Counted from the first letter of the stretch, positions 24,666 through 35,642 are shown. The stretch is DNA of 64,000 nt from Rhinopithecus roxellana (GCF_007565055.1 NC_044557.1:66159095-66223094), one strand, 5' to 3'. Notes: a model not told the origin generated them from the sequence alone. A program made the numbers and translations.

Positions 24666-25938
24666 TTCTGCCCCTGGCCCCCTAAATCTCATATGCTTCT
24701 CATAGTGCAAAATATAATCATGCCTTCCCAAGAGTACCTCAAGATCTTAACTCATTCCAGCATGAACTCAAAAGTCCAAAATCTCATCTGAGATAAGGCA
24801 AGTCCCTTCCATCTATGATCCTGTAAAATCAAAAGCAAGTTATTTACTTCCAAAATACAATGGGGGTACAGGCATTGAGTAAACATTCCCATTCCAAAAA
24901 GGAAAAATTGGCCAAAAGAAAGAGATGAGAGGCCCTATGGAAGTTCAAAACCCAGCCAAGCAATCATTAAATCTTAAAGTTCCCGAATAATCTCCTTTGA
25001 CTCCATGTCCCAGATCCAGGGCATACTGCTACAACAAGCAGCCTCCCAAGGCCTTAGGCAGATCTACCCCTGCCTGTGTCTCTGCGGTGTCTACTCACCA
25101 TGGCTGCTTTCATGGATTGGAATTGGGTGCCTGTGGCTTTTCCAGGTGCAGAGTGTAAGCTGCTGGTGGATCTACCATTCCGGGATCTGGAGGATGGTGG
25201 CCTCCTACCCATAGCTCCACTAGGCAGTGCCCCAGTGGGGACTCTGTGTAGGGCCTCCAACCCCACATTTCCTCTATGCACTACCCTAGTAGAGGTTATC
25301 TGTGAGAGCTCTGCCCCTACAGCAGCCTTCTGCCTGGGCACCCAAGCTTTCTCATCCTCTGAAATCTAGGGGTAACCTTCCAAGCCTTCTTCACTCTTGC
25401 ATTCTGTGCATCCACAGGCTTAACATCATGTGGAAGCTGCCAAGGCTTACCACCCACACCCTCTGGAGCTGGAGCAGAGGCCTGAGTTGTACCTGGATCC
25501 CTTTGAATCATGGCTGGAGCTGGAGCTGCCTAGGTGTAGGGAACAGTATCCTGAGGCTGCCCGGAGCAGCAGGCCCTGGGCCTGGTCCCCAAAACCATTC
25601 TCTCCTAGGCCTTTGGACCTGTGATGGGAGGGGCTGCCTCTGAGATCTCCAAAAAGCCTTCAAGGCCTTTTTTCCCATTGTCTTGGCTATCAGCACCTGG
25701 CTCTTTCTTAGTTATGCAAATCTCTCTAGCAAGTGGTTGCTCCACAGCCTGCTTGGATTCCTCCCCTGAAAACAGGCTTTTCTTTTCTACCACATGTCCA
25801 GGCTGCAAATTTTCCATACCTCTACTCTCTGTCTGCTTCCCTTTTAAATATAAATTCCAACTTTAAGTTATTTATTTGCTCCCACATCTAAATATAGGCT
25901 ATTAGAAGCAGCCAGGTTACATCTTGAATACTTTGCTG
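24666..25938 (-). mobile_element. MaLR internal region, provirus 2 (first part)
   Basis: Collinear with 7815-9054 of provirus 1. Shared blocks include TTTGACTCCATGTCCCAGATC (read in parts) and GGGAGGGGCTGCC. It is interrupted by a solo LTR after CTTTGCTG. The frames are not conserved with the first copy. Confidence 0.88.
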
Positions 25939-26082
25939 TGTTATGCCCAGACCATTTATTCCCCAAAGAAGACCACCCAGAGTCCAGAGTCAAAGCCAAG
26001 CGGCAAGGATCTTTACTGCAAGTTCGAACTTGGTCCCTCCGTTCCACAACATACAAGAGGGCCCCGAACAATGTGTGCGCTC

Positions 26083-26092
26083 GCTTTTTATA
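26083..26092 (-). promoter_or_regulatory. TATA box of the solo LTR
   Basis: TATAAAAAGC on the minus strand, about 180 bp downstream of the U3 tandem repeat, at the position expected for an LTR core promoter. Confidence 0.65.
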
Positions 26093-26273
26093 GCCCGATG
26101 TAAATAGGACTTGTAAGGTTACAGAGGAACAAGGGAATTCTTTAGGTTACAGCATTACAATTGGTTAACATATTAAGTTATACATTTAGCGGTGATCTAT
26201 TGGTTCCCGTGCTTTCAGTAAAACTACAAATGGCTGTGTCGTTATCAGGGATTTTTCCAGGTGGTGTTTTTCT

Positions 26274-26434
26274 AAAGTTGAGATATATGGTGGGACGTGT
26301 TTGTACTGGGCTCAGGAAGTTGAGAGATATGAGAGATATATGGTGTTTGTACTGGGCCCAGGAAATTGAGAGATATATGGTGTTTGTACTGGGCCCAGGA
26401 AATTGAGAGATATATGGTGTTTGTACTGGGCCCA
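26274..26434. repeat. Tandem repeat in the U3 of the solo LTR
   Basis: Four units: 26274-26314 (diverged), 26315-26360 (with an extra 9-bp GAGAGATAT), 26361-26397 and 26398-26434 (identical 37-mers containing GATATATGGTGTTTGTACTG). Such direct repeats in U3 often act as enhancer units in gammaretroviral LTRs. Confidence 0.93.
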
Positions 26435-26463
26435 GGACTGAGGAATGTGCCTGATTTCTTTCA

Positions 26464-26844
26464 GCTGCTTAGAAATTTATTCTACCAGATACTCTAGGTC
26501 ATCACTCTCAAGTTCAAACTTCCATGGATCCCTAGAGCATGGACACAATAAATCCAAATCTTTGCTAAGGCATAAGAAGGGTGACCTTTGCTCCATTTCC
26601 CAATAAGATCTTCATTTCCATCTGAGACCTCAGCAGCCTGGACTTCACTGTCCATATCGCTATCAGTATTTTGGTCACAATGAATTAACCAGTCTCTAAG
26701 AAATTCCAAACTTTCCCTCATATTCCTGTCTTCTTCTGAGCCCTCCAAACCCTTCTAACTTCTGCCTCTTACCCAGTTCTAAAGTTGCTTCCACATTTTT
26801 AGGTATCTTTATAGCAATGCCCCACTCCCAGTACCAGCTTTTTG
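26464..26844 (-). mobile_element. MaLR internal region, provirus 2 (second part)
   Basis: Resumes exactly where 25938 left off and is collinear with 9050-9428 of provirus 1 (for example GTATCTTTATAGCAATGCCC). Confidence 0.88.
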
Positions 26845-27223
26845 TGTTAGGCCATTCTTGTGTTGCTATAAAGAAATACCTGAGACTCGGTAATTTATTT
26901 TAAAAAGAGATTTATTTGGTTCACGGTTCTACAGGCTGTACAGGGAGCATGGTGCTGATACTTGCTCAGCTTCCAGGAAGGCCTCTGGGAGCTTTTACTT
27001 GTAGCAGAAGCAAAGCAGGAGCTTGCACATCACATGGTGGGAGCAGGAACAAGAGAGAGTTGGGGCCAGCTCTCATGAGAACTCACTCACTATCAGGAGG
27101 ACAGCACCAAGCCATGAGGGATCTGCCCCATGACCCAAACACCTCCCGCTAGGTCCCACCTCCAACACTGGGGATTAAAATTCAACATGAGATTCAGCAG
27201 GGACATAGAGTCAAACTATATCA
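26845..27223 (-). mobile_element. MaLR (MST/THE1-type) LTR, provirus 2, 5' LTR in element sense
   Basis: TGTTAGGCCATTCTTGTG to CAAACTATATCA. It pairs with 24264-24665. Confidence 0.9.
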
Positions 27224-27354
27224 CCAACTGTGAGTAAAACTCATATTTGAGGAGGTTCAGAGGGTAAGGAGAAGGCAAAGGCACAGAGACTGGATATGGC
27301 CTACAATTTCTTCATTTTAACCTCATTTTACCCATGGCTAGCCTGAGGCTGAGA

Positions 27355-27652
27355 GATTGATTGATCGATGGAGAAAGGGTCTTACTCTGTCACTCAGGCT
27401 GGAGTGCAGTGATGCAACCATGGCTCACTGCAGCCTTGACCTCCTAGGCCCAAGCAATCCTCCTACGTCAGCCTTCTGAGTAGGTGGGACCACAGGTGTG
27501 TACCACCACATCTGTTCATTTTAACGTTTTTTTGTAGAGACAGAGTCTCCCTATGTTGCCTAGGCTGATTTTGAACTCCTGGGCTCAAGTGATCCTCTTG
27601 CCTTGGCCTCCCAAAGTGTTGAGATTATAGGCTTGAACTACCATGACCAGCT
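27355..27652 (-). mobile_element. Alu, old subfamily (AluJ-like)
   Basis: GGTCTTACTCTGTCACTCAGG to CATGACCAGC. It is highly diverged, with a TGAT-rich remnant tail (27354-27372). Confidence 0.88.
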
Positions 27653-27985
27653 GAGAACAAGTTTTAAAAGCCAAGTTATTAAGAAGGATTTAAAGTTAAA
27701 GCTGATTACCTAGTTCTAGTTCTAGTTACTGCTCTATAATTGGACTTGGGCAAGGTTCTTGACTTTTTGGGACCTCAGTCTCCTTCTCTTATAAAATAAG
27801 CATGTGGTGGCACCCTGAGAGTAACAGCTTTCAGGATAGCCTGGGCTGACCACAGGATTAAAACCCACCAAAACTAACCCAACCACAAACTGGGATTTGA
27901 TGCATCTCTTCTCTCTCCCAGCACTCTTCCCTTTCTATACTCAACTCAGATCCAGACTCTCGTCTACACTGCAGCTCCCTCAAAC
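27653..27985. other. Intergenic, nothing recognised
   Basis: Single-copy sequence with a short GTTCTA repeat near 27710. Confidence 0.45.
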
Positions 27986-28110
27986 CACAGATCAATATAT
28001 ATTCCCATTTTATAGATAAGAAAATTGAGGTTCAGAGGGGCTTAAGTAACTCATTCAAGGTCACATGGCCAATAAATCATAGAACTGAGATTCTTCTTCT
28101 GACTGAAGTA
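27986..28110 (-). repeat. MIR element
   Basis: CCCATTTTATAGATAAGAAA, GAGGTTCAGAGGGGC and TCAAGGTCACATGGCC in reverse MIR order. Confidence 0.85.
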
Positions 28111-29065
28111 TTTCATCTTTCTGCTTTGCCACTCTTTGTAACTCCCGACCTCATACTTTTTTCCACACACCACACGCTTTGAATCCTAGTCTCAGCCTAG
28201 CATACCTGACAATACCTCCGTTTGAGCCTGTGCCCCTCCTTTCATGCCCTTCTCAGTTACGAAACACTAAAGCCAGGAAGGGAGCTTTTCTTATCCTGCC
28301 TGCCTCTTCCCACTCTAGCCACCTGGCATGATGAGCACATGGGTCTCACCATCTTCAGCTGGGCTGTTTTGTGAAAGGTGTGAGCTACAGGATAGAATAA
28401 GCTCTGTAATTTATTCCTGTCACAGAAAACTTGAATATTAGCTAGATCACAACAGGAAACCAGCCATTCAAAAGTAATACAATCAAACATTTTGTTCAGT
28501 CCAAACATACCTGCAGAAGGGAAAACAATTCCAGCTGTCTTCCAATCTGGAGAAGCCACAGAGTTTTTTGTATTCCGGGCATGAGTACCTGATGTACTAC
28601 TGTCTCCAGGACAAAAAGGTTTTGGTTTGAACATCAAGCATTTCTAATTTGGTTTCAGTTAAAAGGCAGTAGCACTCCTCCCTAGGAAAGAAGGGTGCTG
28701 GGGCATTGTCCCCAAATGAAAAGCAGGCAGGGCACCCCAATGGCAGAACCCAGGAATGCCTTGGACACCTTCTTCTGTGACCTCACTACCATCAGGGGAT
28801 GAGGCCACCAGGAAGGCATCTGACTACTCAGGACCACCTTATTCCATCTGCTGAAATATAGAAAAGCCATGCCAAATGAGGGTTGAGAAATGAATGTACA
28901 TGAAGGATTCCAGCATTGCTGAGAAGTGGATATGAGTGTCCATGTACAGGTTTAAATGTTTTGTAAGGAATGTAATCAGAATAGGAGTATTGAAATCACC
29001 CTATGGGTGAGGGACACAGAATGAGAAGAAGAAATAATGAACTCACTTTGAATTGTTTTAAAAGG
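28111..29065. other. Intergenic, nothing recognised
   Basis: No gene or repeat family assigned. A 126-codon minus frame (28257-28637) has no recognisable domain. Confidence 0.45.
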
Positions 29066-29374
29066 GCCAGGCATGGTAGCTCCCACCTGTAATCTCAGAA
29101 CTTTGGGAGACCAAGGCAGGAGAATCACTTGAAGCCAGGAGTTCAAAACCAGCCTGGTCAACATAGTGAGACCCTGTCTCTACAAAATAAAAATTAAAAA
29201 ATTAACCAGCTGTGGTGGTAAACACCTGTAGTCTCAGCCACTTGGGAAGCTGAGGTGGGAGGACTGCTTGAGCCCAGAAGGTCAAGGATGCAATGAGCTA
29301 TGATTGTGCCACTGCACTCCAGCCTGGGTGATAGGGTAAGACCCTGTCTCTAAATAAACAAACAAACAAACAAA
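29066..29374 (+). mobile_element. Alu, old subfamily, with (AAAC)n tail
   Basis: GGGCCAGGCATGGTAGCTCC to CTGTCTCTAAATAAACAAAC. It is followed at once by a second Alu on the same strand. Confidence 0.92.
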
Positions 29375-29377
29375 TAG

Positions 29378-29677
29378 GAGCCAGGCACAGTGGCTCACCC
29401 CTGTAATCCCAGCACTTTGGGAGGCTGAGGCAGGTGGATCACTTGAGGTCAGGAATCCTAGACCAGCCTGGCCAACATGCTGAAATCTCGTCTCTACTGA
29501 AAAAATAACAAAGATTAGCCAGGCTTGGTGGAGAGCACCTATAATCCCAGCTACTTGGGAGGATGAGTCAGGAGAATCACTTGAATCTGGGAGGCAGAGG
29601 TTGCAGTGAGCTGAGATTGAGCCACTGCACTCCAGCCTGGGTGACACAGCGAGACCATGTCTCAAGAAAAAAAATAG
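29378..29677 (+). mobile_element. Alu in head-to-tail tandem with the previous one
   Basis: GAGCCAGGCACAGTGGCTC to CATGTCTCAAGAAAAAAAA. It probably inserted into the A-rich tail of 29066-29374. Confidence 0.92.
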
Positions 29678-29679
29678 GA

Positions 29680-30346
29680 GAGGCTGTTTAAATTAAGATA
29701 TATTTCTTATAAGTAATTGAAGCCACGAGTAAGAGTGGCTTAGGTAATTTTGTTATTTACTGTTTCACAAAACAGTAAAAAGGGTGATAGGAGGTTTCAA
29801 GGCTGGTCCAGCCATGTAACAGTATATTCAAATCCCAAGTTTCTTTTTCCTTTTACCTCTTCCATTATCAGAATATTGGATTTTTGGTTCCTCCTTGTGC
29901 TTGTTGCCTCATGGTCACAAGATGGCTGCCACTGTTCCAAGGATCATATCCATACAGAACTGTTTGAAGGCAGGGTACAATGAGGTATGCCTGGCAGAGA
30001 CACTCTTTTCACAAACCTCACACTTAGCAAGGAGGAAAAAGTATTTCTCTACAAGACTCCAACAGACATTTCTTTGTTTCATTAACTAAACTGGGCCATT
30101 TGGTCATTTTGAGCTGCAGGGGAGTCTGGGAAGCCAAGTATGTGGTTTTCCCAACTTCTATCATTGGAAGTGGGTAAGGGCTTGGAATGACTTTGGTAGA
30201 TAGCTAAGAGTATCTGATATGGAGATAAATAAATGTGTGGCCAAAAATATAAAAATAAAAATTCTTCCCATTGGGCCAAAGAAAAGGTTTTAGAATATAG
30301 CTACAGTTTTAGTAAAAAGAAAGTTTCTAATATTGAATAAAGGCCT
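29680..30346. other. Intergenic, nothing assigned
   Basis: Contains TCACAAGATGGCTGCCACTG, which resembles an old dispersed repeat, but I cannot name the family. Confidence 0.4.
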
Positions 30347-30470
30347 GTGTATGTGTGCATATATATAATATATATACATATGTACATATATGTATGTATA
30401 TATATGTGTGTATATATATGTGTATATATATATACATGTGTGTATATACATATATATACCCACACACAGG
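30347..30470. repeat. (TATG/TA/CA)n compound microsatellite
   Basis: Alternating TATATA, TGTGTG and TACATA blocks. The small frames translated across it are low-complexity artefacts. Confidence 0.93.
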
Positions 30471-30544
30471 GCAGCTTCAAAATTCTGTATTCTTCTAACC
30501 CAGTTTACCCCAGGGAAAAATCGTGGACATGTACAAAGTCATAG

Positions 30545-30634
30545 ATATGTGTATGTGTATATATATACACACATATATGTCTACATGTACATGTACATAT
30601 ATGTGTATATATGTATATACACACACACACATAT
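30545..30634. repeat. Second (TATG/TA/CA)n microsatellite
   Basis: Same base pattern as 30347-30470, separated from it by 75 bp of ordinary sequence. It ends in (AC)n. Confidence 0.93.
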
Positions 30635-31635
30635 GCACTACTACTACAACATCCTGCTCTGCCAGGCACTGAGGTCAATTACAGAGTTGGTCTGGAGAAA
30701 AGAATGACCCTCTTTCCTTTGTGTTACCCTCTTTGTGCTTTGTACCCCAACAGACCAAGTTTTGTGAAACTACTCTTCAGTTCTACCTGGCAAGGTCTCT
30801 CTAATGCCATCCATGCTCCATTCAGAATCTTTGCCCCATCCCATCACTTAGGGTTCACCCCCCTCAGTTCTGCCTCCTTCCCCAGTTTTGATTCTGTCTG
30901 AGGGGAACCTATGCATAGAAACTTTGGTTGAGCCACCATCGCAGTTTTCTCCACATACCCAACCATGCCCAAATCCGTGGGTAGGGCCTAGTCTCAAACT
31001 GAGCTCTGTATTGCAAATAATAACCAGTTTGAATTCTACTCATTGCAAGGAGACGCTTTAAAGACAGAGGGGCAGCAAGTCTGCACCCTCAAGCTATCAA
31101 TCCAGTTGAGGGGACAGCAGGATGAGATCTACCGGGACCGGGGGCTTTTCTGAGCAGTGACATACTGCGCTGCTCAAGTTATTTGACTTTGCCATTTGTA
31201 GAATGAAATACGAATTGTTCCTTATTAGGGCTTGTGATTTGTTCATTAGCCTTAAAAGAAAATGTTCATGATAACAGCAACAAATGATGTTAAACCTACA
31301 CAGATAATTAAGGTAAACAGAATGTCAATTGCTCCTAATGCTGTCAGCAGAGTAAAGCTATCTTATTTGTTAAGGAAACACAAGAATATATTTCCCAGCC
31401 AACTACAATGCTAGATACTAAGAATACTTAGAAATTTATGCTAAAAATGTGCACAGCCAGTCTGCAAGATGGAACTGAAAACCTACACAATGAAGAAATT
31501 GTTAAAGGTGATATATCAGGAAGCCATTAGCTTGGCTTTAGAAGACTTCTTAATTTTAAGGCCCCTCTAAGCTAATGGAAATGTTCCAGCATAGAGTTGA
31601 AATTTTAGTACTAAATAGAAGCTTTGAGATAATAG
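30635..31635. other. Intergenic, repeat-poor
   Basis: No gene. The part from 31180 to 31560 is AT-rich and free of recognised repeats. Confidence 0.45.
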
Positions 31636-31639
31636 CTTC

Positions 31640-31845
31640 AATTATTGAGTGCTTACTGTGTGCTGGGTGCTATTTGAAGTGTTCCACATATTTATATAAT
31701 ACAAGAAGTCCATACTACTGTTCTTCGCAGTTCACAGATCATGAACTCCAGGCACAGACAACTAATTTGTCAAAGTCACCCAGCCGGCAAGTGGAAAGCT
31801 AGGATTTGAACCCCAGCAGTTTGGCTGTAAAGCCTGTGCTCTTCC
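31640..31845 (-). repeat. MIR element
   Basis: GAGTGCTTACTGTGTGCTGG, AGTCACCCAGCCGGCAAGTG and GGATTTGAACCCCAG are MIR in reverse complement. Confidence 0.88.
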
Positions 31846-33365
31846 ACATCTCACAGTGCAGAGTCCCACATCTTGAGGCAACCCACTGTCTATGGGTTGC
31901 CAGTGAGTTACCTGGGTCAAGATAGATTTAGGTTTCATAGGATGCAGCATCATCTCATGACCCCCTCTCTCCCAGGAAATCTGCTCTCCAGACCTGATTG
32001 TGCAAACACCCGCATCTTGTCCTGACCAGAGATACTGCCCTCCTCACACTGAGAAGGGCAACTCCACATACCCAGGGCCAAAGGACCTCACATGACCCAT
32101 TCTGGGACAACAGACAGGCGCTAGTGCATCCTGCTCTATCTCCAACTCTTCTCAGAATAGGCCGGAGGATTAGTGCTGTCTGACATTTCTGACCCTCCCC
32201 TCTCCACCCAACTGGTGGATTGGCAAATATCAAAGTCACAGGTATTCATGACTAGTCCAAGCCACCTGATACTTCGAAAAGGTGTGTGGTTTTGTCGGTT
32301 GTTTCATAACTGCTTGGGATCCGTTTATGGGAAGAGGCTCTTCCTCTTTCAGTTGGGACCAAAACGACAGTTTCCCCTTAATATCATCCCTTAGACTTTC
32401 ATCTTTGTACAGCCAGTCAGGGGAAAATTCCTCCAAGGGCTCCTTTATGAGTTTGCCATTCTAAAGGGCCAGGGCTGAGCACATATATCTTCTGTGTCCA
32501 AAGGTATCTCTCCTGCCAGACACCAAGCTCCTCTGGAAACAGAATCTTCTGTCTTGAAAAATCTGCATCCTCAGTTCCCTCCGTGAAGGAGCAGGCTCTG
32601 AGAAACCAGTGGTTCAAGGGCTCCACCATGAGGAAAGCAGGAAACAAGCCCTCAAGCAAGACATTTCTGTCATTTTCAAAAGCAGGTGCTACTCACAGGA
32701 AGGCCAAGCCCAGAGATGGGGAATGGGGACCAGGGGAGCAGCCAGGTCATGGCTCTGGCCTGTCTGGTGAGGAAAGGGACTCGGCACAGTGTCTCTCCTG
32801 TCCCCTCATCTTCCCTGCCTTTTGCTTCTCCTGGCCCCAGAGAAGGCAGAAGGCCACAGCAGCTTCTGATGGCTTTCTCCCCACTCCATGCAGGGCACAT
32901 GGGGGCTACTGACTCTGGGCTCTACATTGGTAGCAGCTGGAGACGCTAAAGCTACTCTTCCCTCTCGGATAATTAGATGCAATTAGCTTTGCTAAATTCT
33001 CCCATCAGCCCTGCCCACTAAAGTCCTCACTGACTGTTATAGCATTGCCTACCAGCTGCTGCAGTGTCTGACCCTCACATCTGCTGGCTTCTCCCCTGGA
33101 GCCAGATCACTCCTGCAGCTACCAGCTCTCACCACCCACACCCCCATCCCAGGCCACCAACCTTTTGAGATGGGTTGGAACTCTGTGCCAATTAGAGGTG
33201 ACTGGGGGATTCTGGGGAAAGCATAAGCTTTGGTATCAGTTAGAACTGGGACAGAAATCTGGATCTATCTGTATCACTTTAAACAAGGAACAGAACTGCT
33301 CTGAAACTCATCTCGAAAATGAGAGAAATGTTTTATTTCCTTTTCTCGTTTATGTGTCGACCCCA
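31846..33365. other. GC-richer intergenic stretch, nothing recognised
   Basis: 1.5 kb with many short frames on both strands (up to 109 codons at 32583-32912), overlapping each other. None shows a domain. It lacks Alu and L1. Confidence 0.45.
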
Positions 33366-33369
33366 CTCT

Positions 33370-33465
33370 GCGGGCAGACATTGTGTCTGTCTTGCTCATG
33401 GTTTTATCTCCAGTACCTAACACAGTGCCTGGCACTTAAAAGATAATAAATATTTGTGGAGGGAA
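33370..33465 (+). repeat. L2 3' end
   Basis: TTGTGTCTGTCTTGCTCATG, CTCCAGTACCTAACACAGTG and CCTGGCACTTAAAAG match the L2 3' terminal region. Confidence 0.75.
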
Positions 33466-33484
33466 GGAGGAAAAAGATATTTTC

Positions 33485-33575
33485 CCAATAGGATTAAGAG
33501 CACTAAATGAGATAACATGTGTAAGAATCTGGGTTACACATGTTCAATAAATGATGGTTTCTAACCACCAGCTTA
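33485..33575 (+). repeat. MIR fragment
   Basis: AAATGAGATAACATGTGTAAG and TTCAATAAATGATGG (read in parts) match the MIR 3' half. Confidence 0.6.
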
Positions 33576-34112
33576 TTTTGATTACATGACACCAGTCCTC
33601 TCGATTCAATTAATTATGATTGTCACCTCATCCATTCATTCACTGAAGAAATACTGAACATCTGCTACAAGTCACGCAGGACAATAAAAATGTAAAGAGC
33701 ATGGTCCCTACCTTAAACTGGCTCAATTACAATTTCAGTACACCATATGCCACAGCAGTCATAAGTACAGAGAGCCATGAGCACACAGAGACTAGCCAGG
33801 AAGGAAAGCAGGAGCAGGGAAAAATCTGGAGGTGGAAAAAACTTTCTATGTTGAACTCTGGTGCCCATTGACAAAGCTGAGTCCCTGGAAATGAGTAGAT
33901 GATGAATTTTATCACACACAAAAGATATGCTTGGAATAATTTTTTACCAATCTCTTTCCTCAGAGATGTATCTGGATGTTGCCGTTAGCTGGTTAGACTC
34001 TGTCTCTTGGAGAACTGTATGAAGGGCAGTCCAAGTTCTCTGAGACTTTTGGCTCCGATAGACCCAAACCCCCAGACAGCAGGAATTAGAAACAGGTGCT
34101 ATGTATGGTCTG
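33576..34112. other. Intergenic, nothing recognised
   Basis: Single-copy sequence. The last five bases (GTCTG) are the left target duplication of the next LTR. Confidence 0.45.
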
Positions 34113-34491
34113 TGTATTAGTCCGTTCTCGCACTGCTATAAAGAAACTGAGACTGGGTAATTTATAAAGAAAAGAGGTTTAATTGACTCACAGTTCCTCA
34201 GGCTGTACAGGTAGCATGGCTCGGGAAGCCTCAGGAAACTTTCAATCACCGCGGAAGGTGAAGGGGAAGCAGGCATGTCTTTCATGGCCGGAGTAGGAGG
34301 CAGAGAGCAAAGCGGGAAGTGCTACACACTTTTAAACAATCAAATCTCGTGAGAACTCACTCACTATCATGAGAACAGCAAGGAGGAAGTTGGCCCCCTT
34401 GATCCAATCACTTCCCAACAGGCCCCTCCTCTAACTGGAGATTACAATTCAACATGAGATTTGGGCGGGTCCACAAATCCGAAACATATCA
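34113..34491 (-). mobile_element. Solo MaLR (THE1/MST-type) LTR
   Basis: TGTATTAGTCCGTTCTCG to CCGAAACATATCA, flanked by a perfect 5-bp duplication GTCTG (34108-34112 and 34492-34496), as expected for MaLR integration. Confidence 0.95.
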
Positions 34492-34763
34492 GTCTGGAAT
34501 TTAAATAAATTGAAGCAAGCATATCTTTATTTGCCACCACTTTATTACCCTAAGTTCTGGGCAAGACTTCTTGGAAAACTCCTCTAAACCCTTTGAGCAG
34601 CACCTAACATTTTACACAGTAGACCGCATGATGTGTTCTCAGGTTTCCAAAATTTGTCATATGCAACCACTGGCTGGACATGCCATTGTGAGTTTCACCT
34701 GTAATACTTCTTTTCTTAAAGCTTTTAAATTTCTTTTTTACTTTAAAAAAAAAAAACTTTTCA

Positions 34764-35064
34764 AGGTCAGGCGTGGTGGCTCATGCTTGTAACGGCAGCA
34801 CTTTGGAAGGCCAAGGTGGGCAGATCACTTGAGGTCAGGAGTTCGAGACCAGCTGGCCAACATGGTGAAACCCTGTCTCTACTAAAAATACAAAAAATTA
34901 GCCAGGCATGGTGGCATGCACCTGCAATTCCAGCTACTTGGGAGGCTGAGGCAGGAGAATCACTTGAACCTGGGAAGCAGAGAGCCGGGATCAGTGAGCC
35001 GAGATCACACCACTGCACTCCAGACTGGGCGAAAGAGCAAGACTCCATCTCAAAAAAAAAAAAA
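34764..35064 (+). mobile_element. Alu
   Basis: AAGGTCAGGCGTGGTGGCTC to CTCCATCTCAAAAAAAAAAA. Complete dimer. Confidence 0.94.
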
Positions 35065-35369
35065 CTTTAAAGAAGGTTTTTCAAATGTATGCAAACAAGT
35101 ATCAACTGCCCTTGCAGTCCCGATGTCTTCAAACATTATTGCCATTCCAGTCATGAACTGATGCTCAAACACAATTCTCAGCAAGCCGTGACACATGACC
35201 TTGAGATGGACAAATGCAGCTCTAAACTGACACCTGCCAATGGAGCGTGTTATGGAGGGTGTGTAGGTCTAAGGGATCATATCCCACCAAAAATTGTCTT
35301 GACTTCCACCAGCTGTAACAATAGAAATTTAGTTGCATTCAGTGAAAGGATGGTGCAATGTAAACCATG
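35065..35369. other. Intergenic, nothing recognised
   Basis: Short unassigned stretch between an Alu and a MIR. Confidence 0.45.
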
Positions 35370-35500
35370 ATGCCTGAGTTGGGGTCATGCCTCTACCCCT
35401 TACTAGTTGTGTGACTTTGGACAAGAAACTTAACTTCTCTGAGTTTCAAGTCCCAAATATCATTGTTATCATAATAATAATATTATTATGACAGCAATTT
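35370..35500 (+). repeat. MIR element
   Basis: CCCCTTACTAGTTGTGTGAC, TTGGACAAGAAACTTAAC and CTCTGAGTTTC are plus-strand MIR. Confidence 0.85.
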
Positions 35501-35593
35501 CTCATAAAATTGGTGAGCCAATGAAATGATTGCAATGGTATGACTGCAAAATCACCTTGTAAACCCTAAAGTATGTATAAATATTTATTAATT

Positions 35594-35642
35594 TCTGAGA
35601 TCAGATGATATCGGGTGCGTTCAGGGTGGTATGGCCGTAGAC
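35594..35642 (-). pseudogene. 5S rRNA pseudogene fragment (first ~49 nt)
   Basis: The minus strand reads GTCTACGGCCATACCACCCT and continues GAACGCACCCGATATCATCTG, then ATCTCAGAA. This is the 5' end of vertebrate 5S rRNA with about four substitutions. The remaining 70 nt, including most of the internal promoter, is missing, so it cannot be an active gene. Confidence 0.9.

Larger units (their letters stand above)
25939..26463 (-). mobile_element. Solo LTR (ERV1/gammaretroviral type) nested in MaLR provirus 2
   Basis: 525 bp with TG...CA ends, flanked by the 4-bp duplication GCTG (25935-25938 and 26464-26467). Provirus 1 has the empty site, CTTTGCTGCTTAG, at the equivalent place near 9050. In minus-strand sense there are four tandem units of 37-46 bp in U3, a TATAAAAAGC box (26092-26083), AGTAAA near 26012 and AATAAA (25960-25955). 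A 4-bp duplication is typical of gammaretrovirus-like ERVs. Tandem units at 26361-26397 and 26398-26434 are identical, so the element looks much younger than its host. I could not name the family. Confidence 0.88.

Noticed and set aside
24080..24685. 201-codon plus-strand open frame
   Set aside because: It spans antisense L1 ORF2 and antisense MaLR LTR; the frame is a chance fusion of two repeats.
29282..29665. 127-codon minus-strand frame
   Set aside because: It translates across the tandem Alus 29066-29677.
30347..30707. Tyrosine/isoleucine-rich frames over the microsatellites
   Set aside because: Low-complexity translation of TA/TG/CA repeats.
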